Assembly (NCBI RefSeq): GCF_963422355.1
Contig: NC_085101.1
Span: forward strand, 62,501-126,500
Source: Corticium candelabrum
Lineage: Eukaryota; Porifera; Homoscleromorpha; Homosclerophorida; Plakinidae
Reading direction: 5' to 3'
Length of the DNA: 64,000 nt
Below are positions 9,841-24,100 of this stretch, piece by piece. The position numbers and the translations under genes were made by a program. The notes under the pieces are model-generated. The model had not been told where the DNA came from. It saw only the letters and a list, made by a program, of their open reading frames with translations, and searched no databases. Within the stretch, counting starts at the first letter, position 1, and each line of letters opens with the position of its first letter.

Positions 9841-11071
9841 AATAGGCAGGGGTGCTATCTTCAGAACTTTCCGAAGGGCTTATCCATTTGTCCATTTTTG
9901 TGTGTCCCCATACCCCAGAAACCACCAGATGTTTCGGAATAATTTTCAGAACACTGACCGTGCAGACCCATCATGTGTGCAATTGATGATGCAATAGTTA
10001 ACATATCTTGGACCCGGTAGCATACATGATTATTTATGTTAGCAGTGTCCCAGAATTTTGCACCTTTATATTCTACTCTTGTTCTAGCTTCTGTGAGAAC
10101 TGCTGAGAATTCTGTGAGAATCAATAATTAATCAAGATCAATCAACAACTAGCATACCATACAATACCTAATAATGCCCTAGGAAAATATTTTGGATACA
10201 CAGTCAGAAAGAATTAATGGAGAAGGGAAATTACGTTACAGAGAAAATTATTACATTTACCACATCTGAGTCACACGTAGACTAGATATAGACAGCTTGG
10301 CAGGAAGAGGCAATTATAACCCCAACCCCAAGAGGAAGCCAAACGAACACTTTACATACAGCTTACAATCTTGGATGAGAGACCAAACTATCAAGCATCC
10401 AGACAGTTTGAACCTTCAGGAATGATATCAGCATACAACCCTGTAAATGGGTTACTGACTGCATAGAGTATGCAGTGTACAGTTTAATAGACAGTGATGT
10501 ACTAAGGTACTGATTATCATGCATCATCTTTTCCCAGTTTCTTGTTGCAGACATGAGCTGCAACTAGTGGGCTGTTAACTCAATATTATTGTGATACAGC
10601 GGGTGCAAACAGTAAAGTAAGCAACTATTTGAATTGTCTCACGCATTTGCCTTTTCCATAGTTGACAGGTCTGAATACATGGACTTCCAATTGTGTGACA
10701 GATGGAGTTTACGGAAATTCAGAAACATTTAACTGCAGTAGGTACACTACATGTGTATGGTAACTAGTACATGTTTCTGCAAATCACTGCACACTCGTCA
10801 CATTAGCAAAATACCATACATTACCATAACATCTTGTTGATTCATTCATAGAAATACAAATAATTGGCCGTCTAGAGAATAATTTCAGACAGAAGCAGTA
10901 GAGCACCAGTTACAGTGAAATAATCACTAACAAAAATAATAAGTCTGGCTACAAAGAAAGTTGCTTGGGAGGGAACAATACGTAGTGAATGACAAATATG
11001 CAAGTCCATTAAGTGCTACATTGACATGGATCAATCCCAATGTTTACCAACTAGCCTGCACATACATGAAG
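9841..11071. other. 3' flank of the integrin gene
   Basis: AT-rich sequence with no recognised coding exon. It should contain the integrin 3' UTR, which reads leftwards from 11071. I did not find a convincing canonical AATAAA in the minus orientation close to the stop. Confidence 0.3.
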
Positions 11072-12558
11072 CTATGCTTCAGAACCATTTTCTTGGACAG
11101 ACAAAGTACTTGCATTAGTGAATACATCAGTTCCATCCAGCTCTTCTCTTTCTTTCTCCAACTGGTCCCTCTTTTTTCGCTTAAAGAAGCCCAGCTACAT
11201 ACAGAAACATTTACTTAATTAAACTGTACAGCCAAGCGAATGGCTAACAACTTGCGTACAAAAGCTAACAAGCACACAACACCACTCAAAATCAAAACAG
11301 TAAATATGACCACAACAGCAATGACCCATCCTTCAAGTGACTCGTCATTTACAACAGGCTCATGTTCATTGAGTCGTGTTGTTAGCTGTAATACAACAAA
11401 TATCTTGAAGAAAGCACAAGACTTTTTCTAGCACAAATGATAGCTCACATTATATGATGTAAGTATGTCAGCTGATGTCAACAATTCTAGATTAGCCACA
11501 TCTGTTGCAATTGTTGCTTCAGAACTAATATTCAGTTCCACCATCTCATCCTAAATGCAACAAACGTATGTCATCTATAAAACAAGGCAAGCGGTATAGT
11601 TGCTTCATGTATACATACATACCTGTATCAAAGTTCTTTCATAAAGTCGTGAAACAATGTGCAATTGAACTGAATCTCCACGATCTATATTGTAGAGTTG
11701 GCAGACAACGGGGAAACAGACTGCATAGGAGCTCCCAGTACAAAATGTCTAAACAAAATTCACAATTAATTGTAACTCAACCCTTCTAATGCAATACTGA
11801 ACAAACCTCAGCACGACGAGATCGCTCTGAGCCATAGGCCTTTTCAACACTTCTTCCTTGTCTGATCACTTCTCCTCCAATGCCTACTGATGTTACATTC
11901 AGATGAGCATTGAGCTGTGCCACAGTCTGCACAAAAATATTACAATCCATGTACAGTTCAAGGTTGAGTACTAACTCCACAAAAAAATTACAGCTACCTC
12001 GCATTACTACATGCCTTAATATACAAGAAGAGTTCTAAACGTGGAATGATACATAACGCTTTCACTGACCGTTAGATTGGCTGGGTTGATAAGGCCTTCA
12101 GTTTGACAGACACCAGATCCAACAAGCTAATGGTTTAACAATTTACAAAAAGAAGTATTGCAATACATCTGGTTTCAACTAACCCTTATGTCAACTATGT
12201 ACAATAAATATCGATTATTCTTTGCTTTTCCAGGCCAATATACAGTCAATTCAGACTCTGGTACTCTGGATGGGCCTCTATTAACAACAAAGTATGTGTG
12301 ATTGATGTAAGTTGAACCAATCTCCAACTCTGTAGTTGGAAACATATTGCGTTCCACGGATGGATTTGCAAGGTCAAGAGCAACTCGATCTGGTACAGCA
12401 ATACTGCAAACATAGGTGTTATGTCACATAACACAACAGTAATCAATCAATAAGACGTTACTCACCCTTCAACTCCAAACAATGACTTTGCAACAATCTG
12501 ATAACTTGATGTCATTCGTAAGTTGTCAGCCAAAGTATCATTGTTTTCTGAGTTTTCA
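11072..12558 (-). CDS. Integrin alpha exons 24-31: calf-2, membrane helix, tail
   Basis: Residues about 745-1066. Exon 25 has YFVVNRGPSRVPESELTVYW, a calf-2 hallmark. Exon 27 holds SERSRRAE, a furin-type RSRR site (903-906) in the loop where many alpha chains are cut into heavy and light chains. Exon 28 has CFPVVCQL and RGDSVQL. Exon 30 has one membrane helix starting at Trp1004. Exon 31 begins LGFFKRKKRD. The exon 30 donor TTT|GTACGC was chosen over a later GT because it leaves 24 residues from Trp to GFFKR, the usual integrin spacing. The cytoplasmic tail has about 39 residues and ends at TAG, 11074-11072. Confidence 0.92.
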
Positions 12559-12828
12559 CTAGCAAAATTCAAATGTAACATCAGAAAGAAATGACTACTA
12601 AACAATTAAGTCTTTTAATGATAGCAAACAGCTTTAAATTATGTCTTAACAGCAGTCATATTTCTTACAAAGTTTGGTACAATAACTTCAATCATTAAAT
12701 GCATGTCGCTGCTGTTGTAACATGGTCAAAAACAACAGAGAAGATGCAATGCACTATAGCACTATTTGCAACATATACAATCAACTCAGACTGATTACAA
12801 GATCAAAAACACTAGTATATAAACGACA

Positions 12829-12908
<80 letters not shown>

Positions 12909-15900
12909 TGTCTGTGCGTGTGTGTGTGTGTGTGCATGGGTGTGTGACATGGGCTAGACCGGGCTATAGCCCATCATTTGTAGGCGTGGTCATAAAAAAA
13001 TTACAGATTGTATACGTGTATGAACCAAAGCTGTATATAGTATATACACCAACCTTTTTTCCAGTCTTAGAAGTCAATAAAAGTAGGCGTATCCATAAAA
13101 ATGGGCGTGGCCCGTAGCATGTGAAGTTTAGCCCTTCATTTCTAGAGGTCACGCTACGCTCCTGCTTGTGTGTAGGCAAGGAACTCACACACAATTGCCT
13201 CTCTCAACTCAGGAGTATAAATGAGAACCTAGTCATTGCCTGGGGGTGGACAAGACCACTGGCTTGGCAGACATCATGCAGCACAGGTATAATCTTGTGC
13301 AGCAAGCCCTTCCCCATTCAACTTCTGTTGGCGGGAAGAGGGTCCGGTACAGTTGCTTTGATGTTGTTGTGTTGCTGTTTCAGTGAATACTGCGATGAGC
13401 TAAGTGGTCGTTTATGTAGAAGTCAGGTGACTTGGATAATTACTGATGGGGACACTGCGGTATTTCAGCTCTTCATGTCTTGTTTCTACCCACCAACAAA
13501 AGTTGAAAAGGGGGAAGGGCTGGCTGCATAAAACTTGCATGGGAACGTGTGGGCTTGATGTAGTCCTCATTTTGTTTTACACGAGTTTCAATTTTAGCTT
13601 AGTTTAGTTGATGAACACTACTAGTAGTTGGACAGGACATAGTACCCTGCATTGCAAAATGTATCATAGATAAAAGTTCAAATATATGTGATTGACAGAC
13701 AGACAGACAGACAGACCCGAACTCACAAAGGTTTGCATTAAAACTGGAGGAGGTCCTGTCTGGACCCATAATACCATTGTAGGTGTTTGGTCCGAATGTT
13801 TGAGCCAGTTACACATAAACCACAAGAAAGAGCCCAGAGAAAGGTACTGTGATTGCGAGAATCGACCTGACATAGCGATCATGGATCCAGTAACCGGAAC
13901 AGACGTCGAACTAGATGTGTCTTTGACCCACCCATGGTGTGCCGATATCTTGTCAAGAGCAGCCTGAGAAGACGAGGCAGCAGCGGTAAGAAGGGAAGAG
14001 AGGAAAGTCAAGAAATACCAGTCAAAGGTCTGCCAGGTGGATTATGCCTCAACTTCGTGCCTCTAGTTATGGAACACTTCGGTCGTTGGGGGAGACAAGC
14101 ACAATCATTCCTGTCTCAATTATCTCAACTAAGTAAAAACATCGACCTTGGTAACAGTGACCAAGATTTCAAGTGCTACTGGAGAAGAAGATTCGCTGTA
14201 ACTCTCCAAAGGTGCAACGCAAAGGTTCTCATCCAGAAGATGAACCGCTCATGAAGCAAAGAAAATGACATTAGTGACATATATAGTGTCCAATTGCATG
14301 CAACCTAAGTTGATAATTTTTTACAGACCCGTGTGGGTCTAATTGATATATAATGGACTTTTGTATCTATAGCTTGTAATAGTTCATATGTATAAAATAT
14401 AAAGATTTGACAGACAAACAGACAGACAGCCAGCCAAACATATCATCAGTCCAGTCCCGAGATTGCATGCTCTTGGCCAACCACCCAGGGATACGTCAGC
14501 ATGGCCTGAAACTCCTGGATATAGTGCCAAGGCGATAATAATTGGCTAAATATGAATTGTCATTTGGTCCTTTCTCACATTAATAATAGCTGCTTCCTGT
14601 CTAGGCACATGAGTAGAGACCCCCTTCAATTTAAGCTAAAGAGCATTCACCTAAAACCACCTGGGAAACAAAGCATACCTCTCACGTGATGAAGTAATTA
14701 GCTCCAGTCAGAATCAACATCCTCATCATTTTCTTCACAGACATAAATCTCTTTGAGAGAAAAATAGATGCTCAATAAGGAGATTCCGGGGTCTCTCAGA
14801 TGTGGACAAGAGAGAAATTCCAAGGCAATGATGCTAAAGACGGTGTATCACCGTAAGACCTTCGAGCCCATGCAGTCAAGAACAGCCACCTTATAAGAAC
14901 TAGCAAGAGCCATGATATCAAGAGAACACAGAAAGCCATTGAGATATAGAGACGAGTATAGTTGAAGGGATAAATTTTGTGACTTTCGTTAGGAAAGAGT
15001 AGATGTTTGTGCATGTGAAGCTAGGAGAGTTGCGTTTGACTGTGTGCTACTGGTGTTGGTAACTAGCCGCTTGCATTTGTATCTAACTAAATAAAACATA
15101 CCAATCCTCACACTCTACAACTGCTCTGAAGAATTTCAAGACTGATAGGTTGGACTTCAAAGCACCCAATACAAACATATTCATTGATGCAGTCAACTCT
15201 AGTTGATGCATATCTTCTTGTTGATAAATGTCACCAACGATGCCAATCCACCAGAAGTCTGAGAAAACTTGCATTCAGAAAGATAGATATAAAGGGACAC
15301 TAAATGTCAATCTTGTTATGTACACTCTATTATAGAAACAGTATAATTGCTTTAAATTAAAGTGCCAGAATGTGTCCAGGTCACAAACTGACACATCATG
15401 CGATTGATCACAGCAAGTAAGCAGCAAAGTTTCTGTAAGCGACTAATTCCGTTCTCCAAATGATAAAAAAGAGCAAACGTGTCAGATCCAATAAACAGTA
15501 TATGTGCTTATTGATAGAGTGGCACATTGTTATGGAGCATTTCCCCTTTCAAACGTATACTAAGTAAAATCAATTGCCCAAACCACAGGCCACAGAAATC
15601 TCATTGGTCTTTCTTGGGATTAAAACGTTGTATATATGTGAAAACATCTTCAGTCACCTATTGTTATAACATATAGTAAGAATGATAGAGAGACCGCATG
15701 TATTATACAACATACACAATCAACTGAGACAAAGCCCAAAACCATGCAGAAACCATTATGGATAGTAAATAAACAGAGACCGTATAGAAGGACCAGAACA
15801 CCAACTGAATATACAAAGATACAGCAATAAACGTATATATAACGTATATATAAAGCTAATGGATAAATTCTAGTATCATTACATGCATGAATGGCAAGGA

Positions 15901-18161
15901 AAGATAACAGAGAACGGAAAACACTCCCACAGTGACTGTGTATAGCAGCAGCAGCAAAAACACAAATACACTCAAGACCTACTGCAGTTAGGATTCAACT
16001 ATAAACTACTCAGACTCAGTAGAGAAAACACCCTGCTGTTAATTATACAAAGCCAACATAAGTATATGTCCCAATGTTCTTTCTTATACTTAGCAGAGTT
16101 GACTTAAACTTCATCAAAAGTTTGTCATTGTAGCCTTTAATTCCTTTGACTATATGCTCTAGCTAGTTCTCCGACATAATCATTAATTGTTGCTTTCAAT
16201 ACATAGCATGAAGCAATGTCTTGCTGTTCAAAATGCTTGGTCACATCACCAGTTACTCTAATAAGAATAGCATTCTAATTCTAATTGAGTTATAATGTGT
16301 AATAATGATAATCTAGTGATATTGCATGAATTAACACATCTTGATCACAGAAAAACTGTACATTTTGGCAAACACGTGCAATAAAATTGTTTCTAAAATT
16401 CTAATCCTTGCTTTCTGTGCAATAAGTTACATCCATGCAACTTCATTCGTAAATACAAAAGCACTAATTCTTATTCTTAAATTACTAAGACTTTAAAGCA
16501 GACCAACAAGTACTAATGTGATCACAACAAAATGCCACTCAACCTTTTTGCTTGGACAGATACAGTGAACATTTCTCCTGGAGTTGACAGTTGTTGGACG
16601 TTTAATGTCATACCAAACTTAACCTATGAAAACGTAATAGTTCCTGTTCAGATGACAGTAGCGACTAAACAAAGTCTATAGCTAACTCACAGTTGATCCA
16701 GATCGTAATGGATTTCCCAGGTCACAGGTTACCACAGTTGCACCAACGTTCCTTTGAGCAACGCATGTAATAAAAGTGTTCTGTTACACAAACTGGCTTT
16801 AAGAGAACTTCAATAATGTATTAAAACGACCAACTAACATCAACAACTTGATTGAATATAACAGATTCCTGAAACACTGCAATCAGCTGAGCAAGATAAG
16901 CATTCTCTCCACCATTTCTCACAGAAACACTAACAAAAACTTCTGAAACTTCACCAAGAATAATTTCAGTCTCATCCCTTCAACAGTACAGTCGTGTAAT
17001 TAAGACGCATAAAACAACACAACGCAACTAGCTGCATGCTAAATTTTCACTCACCTAGGCAACTTAACTGCCAGAGCTGTCACTTGTAGATCTGGAATAC
17101 AAATTACATCATCTCCACAATCTTGGAGCAAGTAGGCCTAAAGAAAATCAGTGCCATCATAGTCAGAAATCCTTAATAAAGCACTTAACAGTCTACTTGT
17201 GCACTCTTAGATTGCTGCATCTGTCCTTTTAACACAGGAACTAAAGGTCGTGAAATATCTGGATTACCCGTAGATGGTGGTTTTGTCTCATCAGACACAA
17301 GTTGAAAATCAAATTTAGCAAACAGTGGACTTATCAAGTCCCTGATATTGTCCTGCAAAAACACCTAAGCTGGTCACAAAGAAAAAGTCTATTTCACAAA
17401 TACTGACTATGAGTTGCAGTGTGAAGTTCACACAACTGTATGTCTCCAAATAGGCAGTGATATTGCCAAACTGGATAGAACTTTCTGGATTACTCACAAA
17501 CATAAATTGAGCACGAGAACTCAGACCAGCTTGTACTCGTTGTTGCTCTACAGACAATGAGTAACTGAAATCTAAACATACAATCATATATGTCAACAAG
17601 GCAAACTACTGCATAATCCCATCAAATACCAAGCTGGGTGGGAAGACTAATACCATCATATCGAATACATGCTTCAGCAACCAATCTGTAAAAAAGATGT
17701 AACAATACATACCGGATGCTTGTTCTAGCCCATCTGCCTAGACTCGTGACCACCTCGCTGCGCTTTCGTCATTCCCGGATGTTTAATCCTCAACCACGAA
17801 AGTACGGCAAGACTGGTCACGAGTCTACCATCTGCCCATTGCATAGGTATATGCAACAGACAGCATTGTAACTGCCACACACTACTGAAAGAATAAATGT
17901 TAGACGTTCATACTTCTGTTATACTACTCAATCATTAAGTCATTAATTTATGTATCACCAAAATGCGCCCCAGCCCCAGAGATATTAAACAATCAAAGTA
18001 AAGAAGATCTTAATTCAAGCTTATGTAACTTACAAAGATGTGAAATCATCAAAGACGTCCAAGTTTAATCGACTACAGTCCAAGTAACACTTGAATTTAC
18101 ACTTTTAGCTTATGTGCACGTGCACAGCATAAGGTAGAGTGCTCTGTCTACGTGTCTGCGT

Positions 18162-18195
<34 letters not shown>

Positions 18196-21100
18196 CCATC
18201 TGTCAAAAAGCATTTATTCTATTAAGCTATGATATAATTCTGCAAATAACTGCAGTAACTGTCTGTCTGCCTGTCTTTGATAAATCACAATTTAGAGTAC
18301 ATGATGACTATTACAAACCTCTACAATTGTTCATTAATTAATGTCCAAGCTACTTTCATCATTATCTACTCCAAGACCAAAAGGCCTGGAAACTTGTAAA
18401 AGCTACTCATTACATATATTTTGAAGTCCTCTATTTTCTATATATCATTCTCGAGTTACATTTCTGTAGCTGAACAGGCAGACGTTCTCTCCAGTATGTT
18501 TTTAAAGTGTAAGCTGTTGCTGTTTCTACACTTGTCTGTAGACCTTAGAGAGAGCTGATGTAAAACTTTTCTGCTTGTTGCCCCCACGTCCAAAATGTTC
18601 CAAAAGCACTAATCTGATTGCTTCTTCACCTGGGAGACGTTATTTACGGTACTTCTCTGCTCTTGTTTGTTCTCTTCACAATGCTGCCACACCTTCTGTT
18701 GACGCTGAAGAGAATACAACTTCAATGCTCCATGGGTGAGTCAATGACACATCCAGATCTGTGTTTGACCTTGAACTGAAATCAAAAACTGTGATGTCTG
18801 GGCGATTGTCAAATGTTATGTACAATGTCGTGGCTCGTCTGTGCTGCAGTAAGACCATACATTTGAAATACACTCATGGGTCCAAACTGGACCCCACGCC
18901 ATTCACATGTCATGAGATGGTACCCCAAGCCATCCAGGTAAGAGCAGCATTCACACTGGTTGTCTGTCTGTCTGCCTGTCACACATACTTGAACTTTCAT
19001 CTATGATACATTTCGCAATGCAGGGTACTATGTACTGTCCAACTAATAGAGGTGTTCATCAACTAAACTAAGCTAAAATCAAAACTCGTGTAAAACAAAG
19101 TGAGGACTACACTTAAAAGCTACAGTGTACAAGAAAAGCACCCAGTACCAGCTAGTGGCTGAAGTACTGGGTGGCAAAGAGGTCAGTCACGTCTGTTTCC
19201 TTCAGACAGCAGAGATAGCTTCTTAGAGATGACTCTAGCATTACACTTCTGAAGCTGAACAGAAAAGTGTTTGAACGAGAAGTCGATAAAGTCCGCAGCG
19301 TTTGGTTGTCCCACTTTGTCTGATGACTTCTTTGATAACTTGCACAGAGTTTCCACCCATTGATCACCCAAGCTCCAAAATGCTCCATTACCAGTAGAGT
19401 TACAGTGGCAATTATGCCACCTGGTAATTGCTGTTTTCTGTATTTCTCTTTGTTCCTGTCTGCTCTCCTCTCTGCAGCGGCACCACTAACACCAGCAGAT
19501 AATGGAAAGATGTCACTACTCCATGGGTGGGCAAGGGAGATATCTAGGTCAATGTTGTTTCCAATGTCTGCGTAAAAAATACAATGTCCAGTCTGTTGTC
19601 TGTAGTTGTATAACGACTCCTCGGCTCCCTGCAATAGTGGATATGCAGCCCATGAAAACAATCTGACAAGACAGCCAAAATTGACTCGTGAGACCATACC
19701 GGCCCACCACCCATTCTAACAGATCAGCAAATGGTATCCACTGTCATCTATAAGAGCTCCACAATTGCAGGTTGTTGTCCAGCTAGAGAGGGCTATGGGC
19801 AAACCCAAATGAAGGAAGGATGCCAAGCAAAATTCGCAAGAATTGAGTGCGAACACTTCCGATGTAGGGATAGCGTTAAGCAAAGCCCCAGCGCCCTTAC
19901 CTGTTGCTGAGCATACGCAGCCCGCATCTCTGGCAGTGGGGGCATTTTCGAGTAGATACTGAGCGTTGGAAGAAGCAGTGACAGAAGATAGCCTTTGTTG
20001 AACTTTCCCAGCACATGGCAGGTAGTCAGGAGATATGCTTTCCTGGAGGGACAGACCATGCTATGGCCTCACTGATTATAGAGGTCGAAGAGCTCAAGAG
20101 ACTGTCCATGATAGATCGCAAAACAGGGAATAGGAATGGCAGCTCTGTAAAGAGTTGGCCCAGGATGCAACAAAAGCTGGTTGTCTCACTGACAGCAAAG
20201 GAATCATTCCGAAACCGCCCACCCTGATGGGTAACGAAGTCTGATGCCAAATCCTGTCATCAACCATGTCATAACCTAAGAGGTAAGAAAAGGTTTCCTT
20301 TGTCCTAGAGTCATGGATTGTAAAAGCACAAACAAGCACATCAGGATGGGCTGTCCAGGCCAAATGGTTAAGGTTGGGGACGTAACAGCATCATAATAAC
20401 AGCATTGCACTTTGAAAATCATCCAATTTGGTAAGCTGATCGCACAGTGAAAGCTTTGACTGGGCTATGGTGGCATAAGAGGACGTAACGAATGACATTG
20501 AACCAATTGGAGAACCAAGGAAAAGTGCACCCTCACAAGACAGGAATTTCATCAAACCCATCAACAGCAGTCGATGGACTATGGAGAGAACATCTCACAC
20601 TTTTTGTCTGCTATGACCAGATTGATGGCTGAGTAGGTCTCTTTCAAGTCATGAAATGCAGCCAAAACAGATCTTGCCTCTCCCAGCAAAATTACATCAT
20701 TCAGGTAGGCTAGTAAGCAAACTTGAGAGTGAGATTTCTGAATATTAGTTAAGACTGGATGAATGGCCATGGCAAAAAGAACAGGACCTAGAGGATCTCC
20801 TTGATGAACTCCCTCCTCAGACAGAATTATTACCATAGAGGAACCCTACAAGGGAGCTGGGTTTGCCATACATTTGAATCACATGGTTGTACAAGTCAGG
20901 AAAGGTAAGAGAAACTTGTTCCATGATCTGGTCTCTGCTGACAAAATAAAACGCGTTCTTAGCACCTGATTTCAAACCTATCCACTTCAGTACACTCTTC
21001 CTTTTTTGTGAACAAATACTCCTAAATGTAAGTCGGCAAATAGATTCCCCGATGTCAATGGGTCTCACATCACCATTTGGCTTGGATAAAGCAATCAGTC

Positions 21101-24100
21101 TTAAAGGAGCACTTCACCCATTGACGCACGCGCAGTAGACGTTAACGTAAGTAAGGCCTTGGGCTGCAAACCAAAAGCTTGCTGTGTTGCGTGGCGAATT
21201 GTTTGGTCTTGCTTACCAAGGCCAACTATGAGAGCACACAAGAGACGGGTCTAGACGCTTCAGGCGACTCTAACAGTGAAAGAGAACAAGTTACAGTTCA
21301 TAAGCAACTCAGTCGTTTGTACGTTGTAGACTCCACATGATCGTCTTGAACGACTTGCAATCGCTCGGTCTTTTGCACTTTCCTCCGTGTTTCTTCCTAC
21401 GAATGAAGGCCATACTACAATACAAAAGGGCTTGCATGCTGCGAAAAACACACGGAAATGTGTGACACAGCACATAAGCACGTGACACAAAGTGCCTTCA
21501 TTCTACAGCCAAACCATCGCGTTGTTAATTTGCGTTATCATAATGTTCAGCTATCAAGTTTGCTCTGCGATAGCGCCAACTTCCCAACTTGAAAAAAGAC
21601 CAGAAATGATTAGCTAATGCGCGTGCGTCAATTGGTGAAGTGCTCCTTTAAAGAAGAAAGAGAGTGGCATCCACATCGGGCAACATACCCTTAGCAAAAG
21701 CCGAACAGGCAAAGAAAAGACCATCCGCAGTATCCTCATATTCCAGTAGAATTTTAAAATGCTTGAAACACCAAGCACTACAACCAGCACCAGATCCACG
21801 TGGAGCTGTACTGATCAAATCGAAAAAGCAACGACCTAGACAAGGTGATCGACTCACAACTAACATTGGGTGGAGGGGGAAGCGCTGAAGATCTAGGAGG
21901 GTGTTTGGAGATCAACTTCCTTGCCCATATCATCAGTGGACGGAGCCAAACCGTTACTGGTTAGAATTCTAGACGCACGTGACAACTCTCCACATCTCAC
22001 TAGCCTCACAGCAGCCGCTTTTCTTGCATTATCCCCAGTGGTGGGTGACTTCCCGAGAAGCGAGGCTTGCAGGCAAATAAGGTCCGACCAATTCCAGCTG
22101 AAAAGCTGGTGGTAAGCAGCCTTCACGTCACGTAAACCATGTTTTCCTCCCCTCGCCAAGGAGTGAGGAGCATGCGAGGCAGTAGAAACAGGAGTTTCCA
22201 TGCCAACTCATCAGAGGGATTATCACGAATCTTTCCAAGTGATACGACACAGCAATCTTGAAAACATGCTTTGACTGTAGGATGGATAGTTTGGACAACT
22301 ATGGCAGACCTCTCAACTTTTCTTCGCACCAAATTGTGAAAATGTCATTTGGAAATTACCACGCCTTATTAAACGTGTCCAAAATAGGCGTGGTTAACAG
22401 CCTATACATGTTATATAGGTTTTCTGTGCACACTCCAAGGCTTTGCCTCGAACTTCCAAACGTTACTTTTACTGCAGTTAGCTACCCCGCCTGGATACCC
22501 CAGATACAAGCAAGCAGAGCTGTCTAGGAGATTCTAGTTCAAAGAATCCGTTATGTCCGGAAAGACGGCGCTACACAAAATTACTGTCAGAGTGTCTCAC
22601 GGTCCGCTTGTTGGGACAAAGGACTGGCAATCGTGAGAATTGGGCCCAAATTGTGAGAGTTCAGAGGTCTGCTCTGGGAGGTGCAACTTTCAGAATGTCT
22701 TCTACAGTCAGATCCTGAATGTACTTCCACACAGTAGTTTCCGTGTCCAGACTCATCTTCTGAGAAAGTGCGGAGTACAGGATCGTTGTTAATGAAACGG
22801 GTGTGGGTGGAGTACCAGCGAAAGAAGCTTAGGAAGAGACGTTGGCTTCCACAATACCCAGTAAGGTGTGAAAGAAACACACTCCCTCTGTTCTTGACTA
22901 GACCATTGGTGCCAAGATCTGCATTGAGACGAATGTTAACCCAGTTTCGAAAACCAGTTCCTGGAGAAAGAACATAGATGAATACGTAAGCAAACGATGA
23001 AATCAGCCAGAAGGAGATTAGGATTAGGAACTTGCCGAATATGGCAAAGAATGCGCTGCGTGGTGCCAGGCACTTTGCAGGACTGATATGGACAAAATTC
23101 AGAACAAGACATTGGGTGACAGAGAAAAACAGCAAAAGGAACAGACGTAAAAATTTAAATCTCACCTGGAGTCTGTCTCTCTCTGTCTGTTTGTCTGACT
23201 CAGTGTCTGGTGCTACTTTTGGATTATATGAGAAACCAGAGAATAGCACCATACTAGTAACATTTTATGCTCAAAACATTGGAAATGCAAAAAATACGAG
23301 CTCCAAAAACTTACTGGTGCTGATAAGGGCCCTGGAGGTGAGAAAACAGTGAGTATTCTGTAATTGGACAAATTTTCAGCTTTGCATTGGTATATAAGGC
23401 TACACGTGCAACTGCATGTGATTCTTGGTAGCTGGTAGACACATTACAGCCTTGTCTTCTAAATAAACAAAGTGAGACATGTGTGCAAGCTTTTAATCAG
23501 TAACCGTGGCTCTTCTTTCGAACGGAGCCCCAAGTTTGGATAGTAGACTGCTGCACATTGTGTAAACGACAGTGTACAGGGTCATTATGTGTTCGCACAC
23601 TTCTAGTTACCTCCACCAAGAAAATTATGTTTTCATTAACATTCGTTTGTTCGTTTGTTTGTAAGCAGAATGTTTCAAAAATTTAACAATAAATCTTGAT
23701 GAAATTTGGAAGAATAATAGAACTTAGAGGAACAATTTGATTTTTGACGCTACGTTTGGATCTCATGTTATGCGCTTTCTTGAGGATTTGCATTGGAGGC
23801 ATTTACAGGCAAGTCTCTATCAAGGAAGCAAACTTGCTTTCAAGATCATGAAGAAAATAGCACCTCGCCCACTTCTAAGCATTTAAAGATGTAATAGAGC
23901 TGTGGGAGTTCAAAGTCACAGATATGAGAACAATTGTTATTTACAAAACCTCGAAAATGTTTGAAGAGTTTTTCTTGTAGAAGAGCTCAATCGTGGAACA
24001 ATATGTCTACTCTACGCCAAGCTACTTCATTGAATTTATTTTAAAAACTATATTTTAAAACTTAAAACTTATTAATGTACCTCAATGTAACAAATGGCAA

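Noticed and set aside
15083..15274. An integrin exon between exons 23 and 24
   Set aside because: Exons 23 and 24 join perfectly in phase (AG|T) with the expected sequence; the ORF has no integrin motif and no suitable splice edges.
16190..16262. Extra calf-domain exon
   Set aside because: The reading looks protein-like but is not needed for phase and lacks a convincing acceptor.
21260..21490. THAP protein in the 543-bp TTAA element
   Set aside because: Cysteines are present but the spacing and the FPKD/Trp core are absent.
22587..23252. An independent 221-residue gene
   Set aside because: Its first part is the 5' leader shared with the repeat at 5700-5905 and its start lies in a GACA tract, so it belongs to the retroelement.
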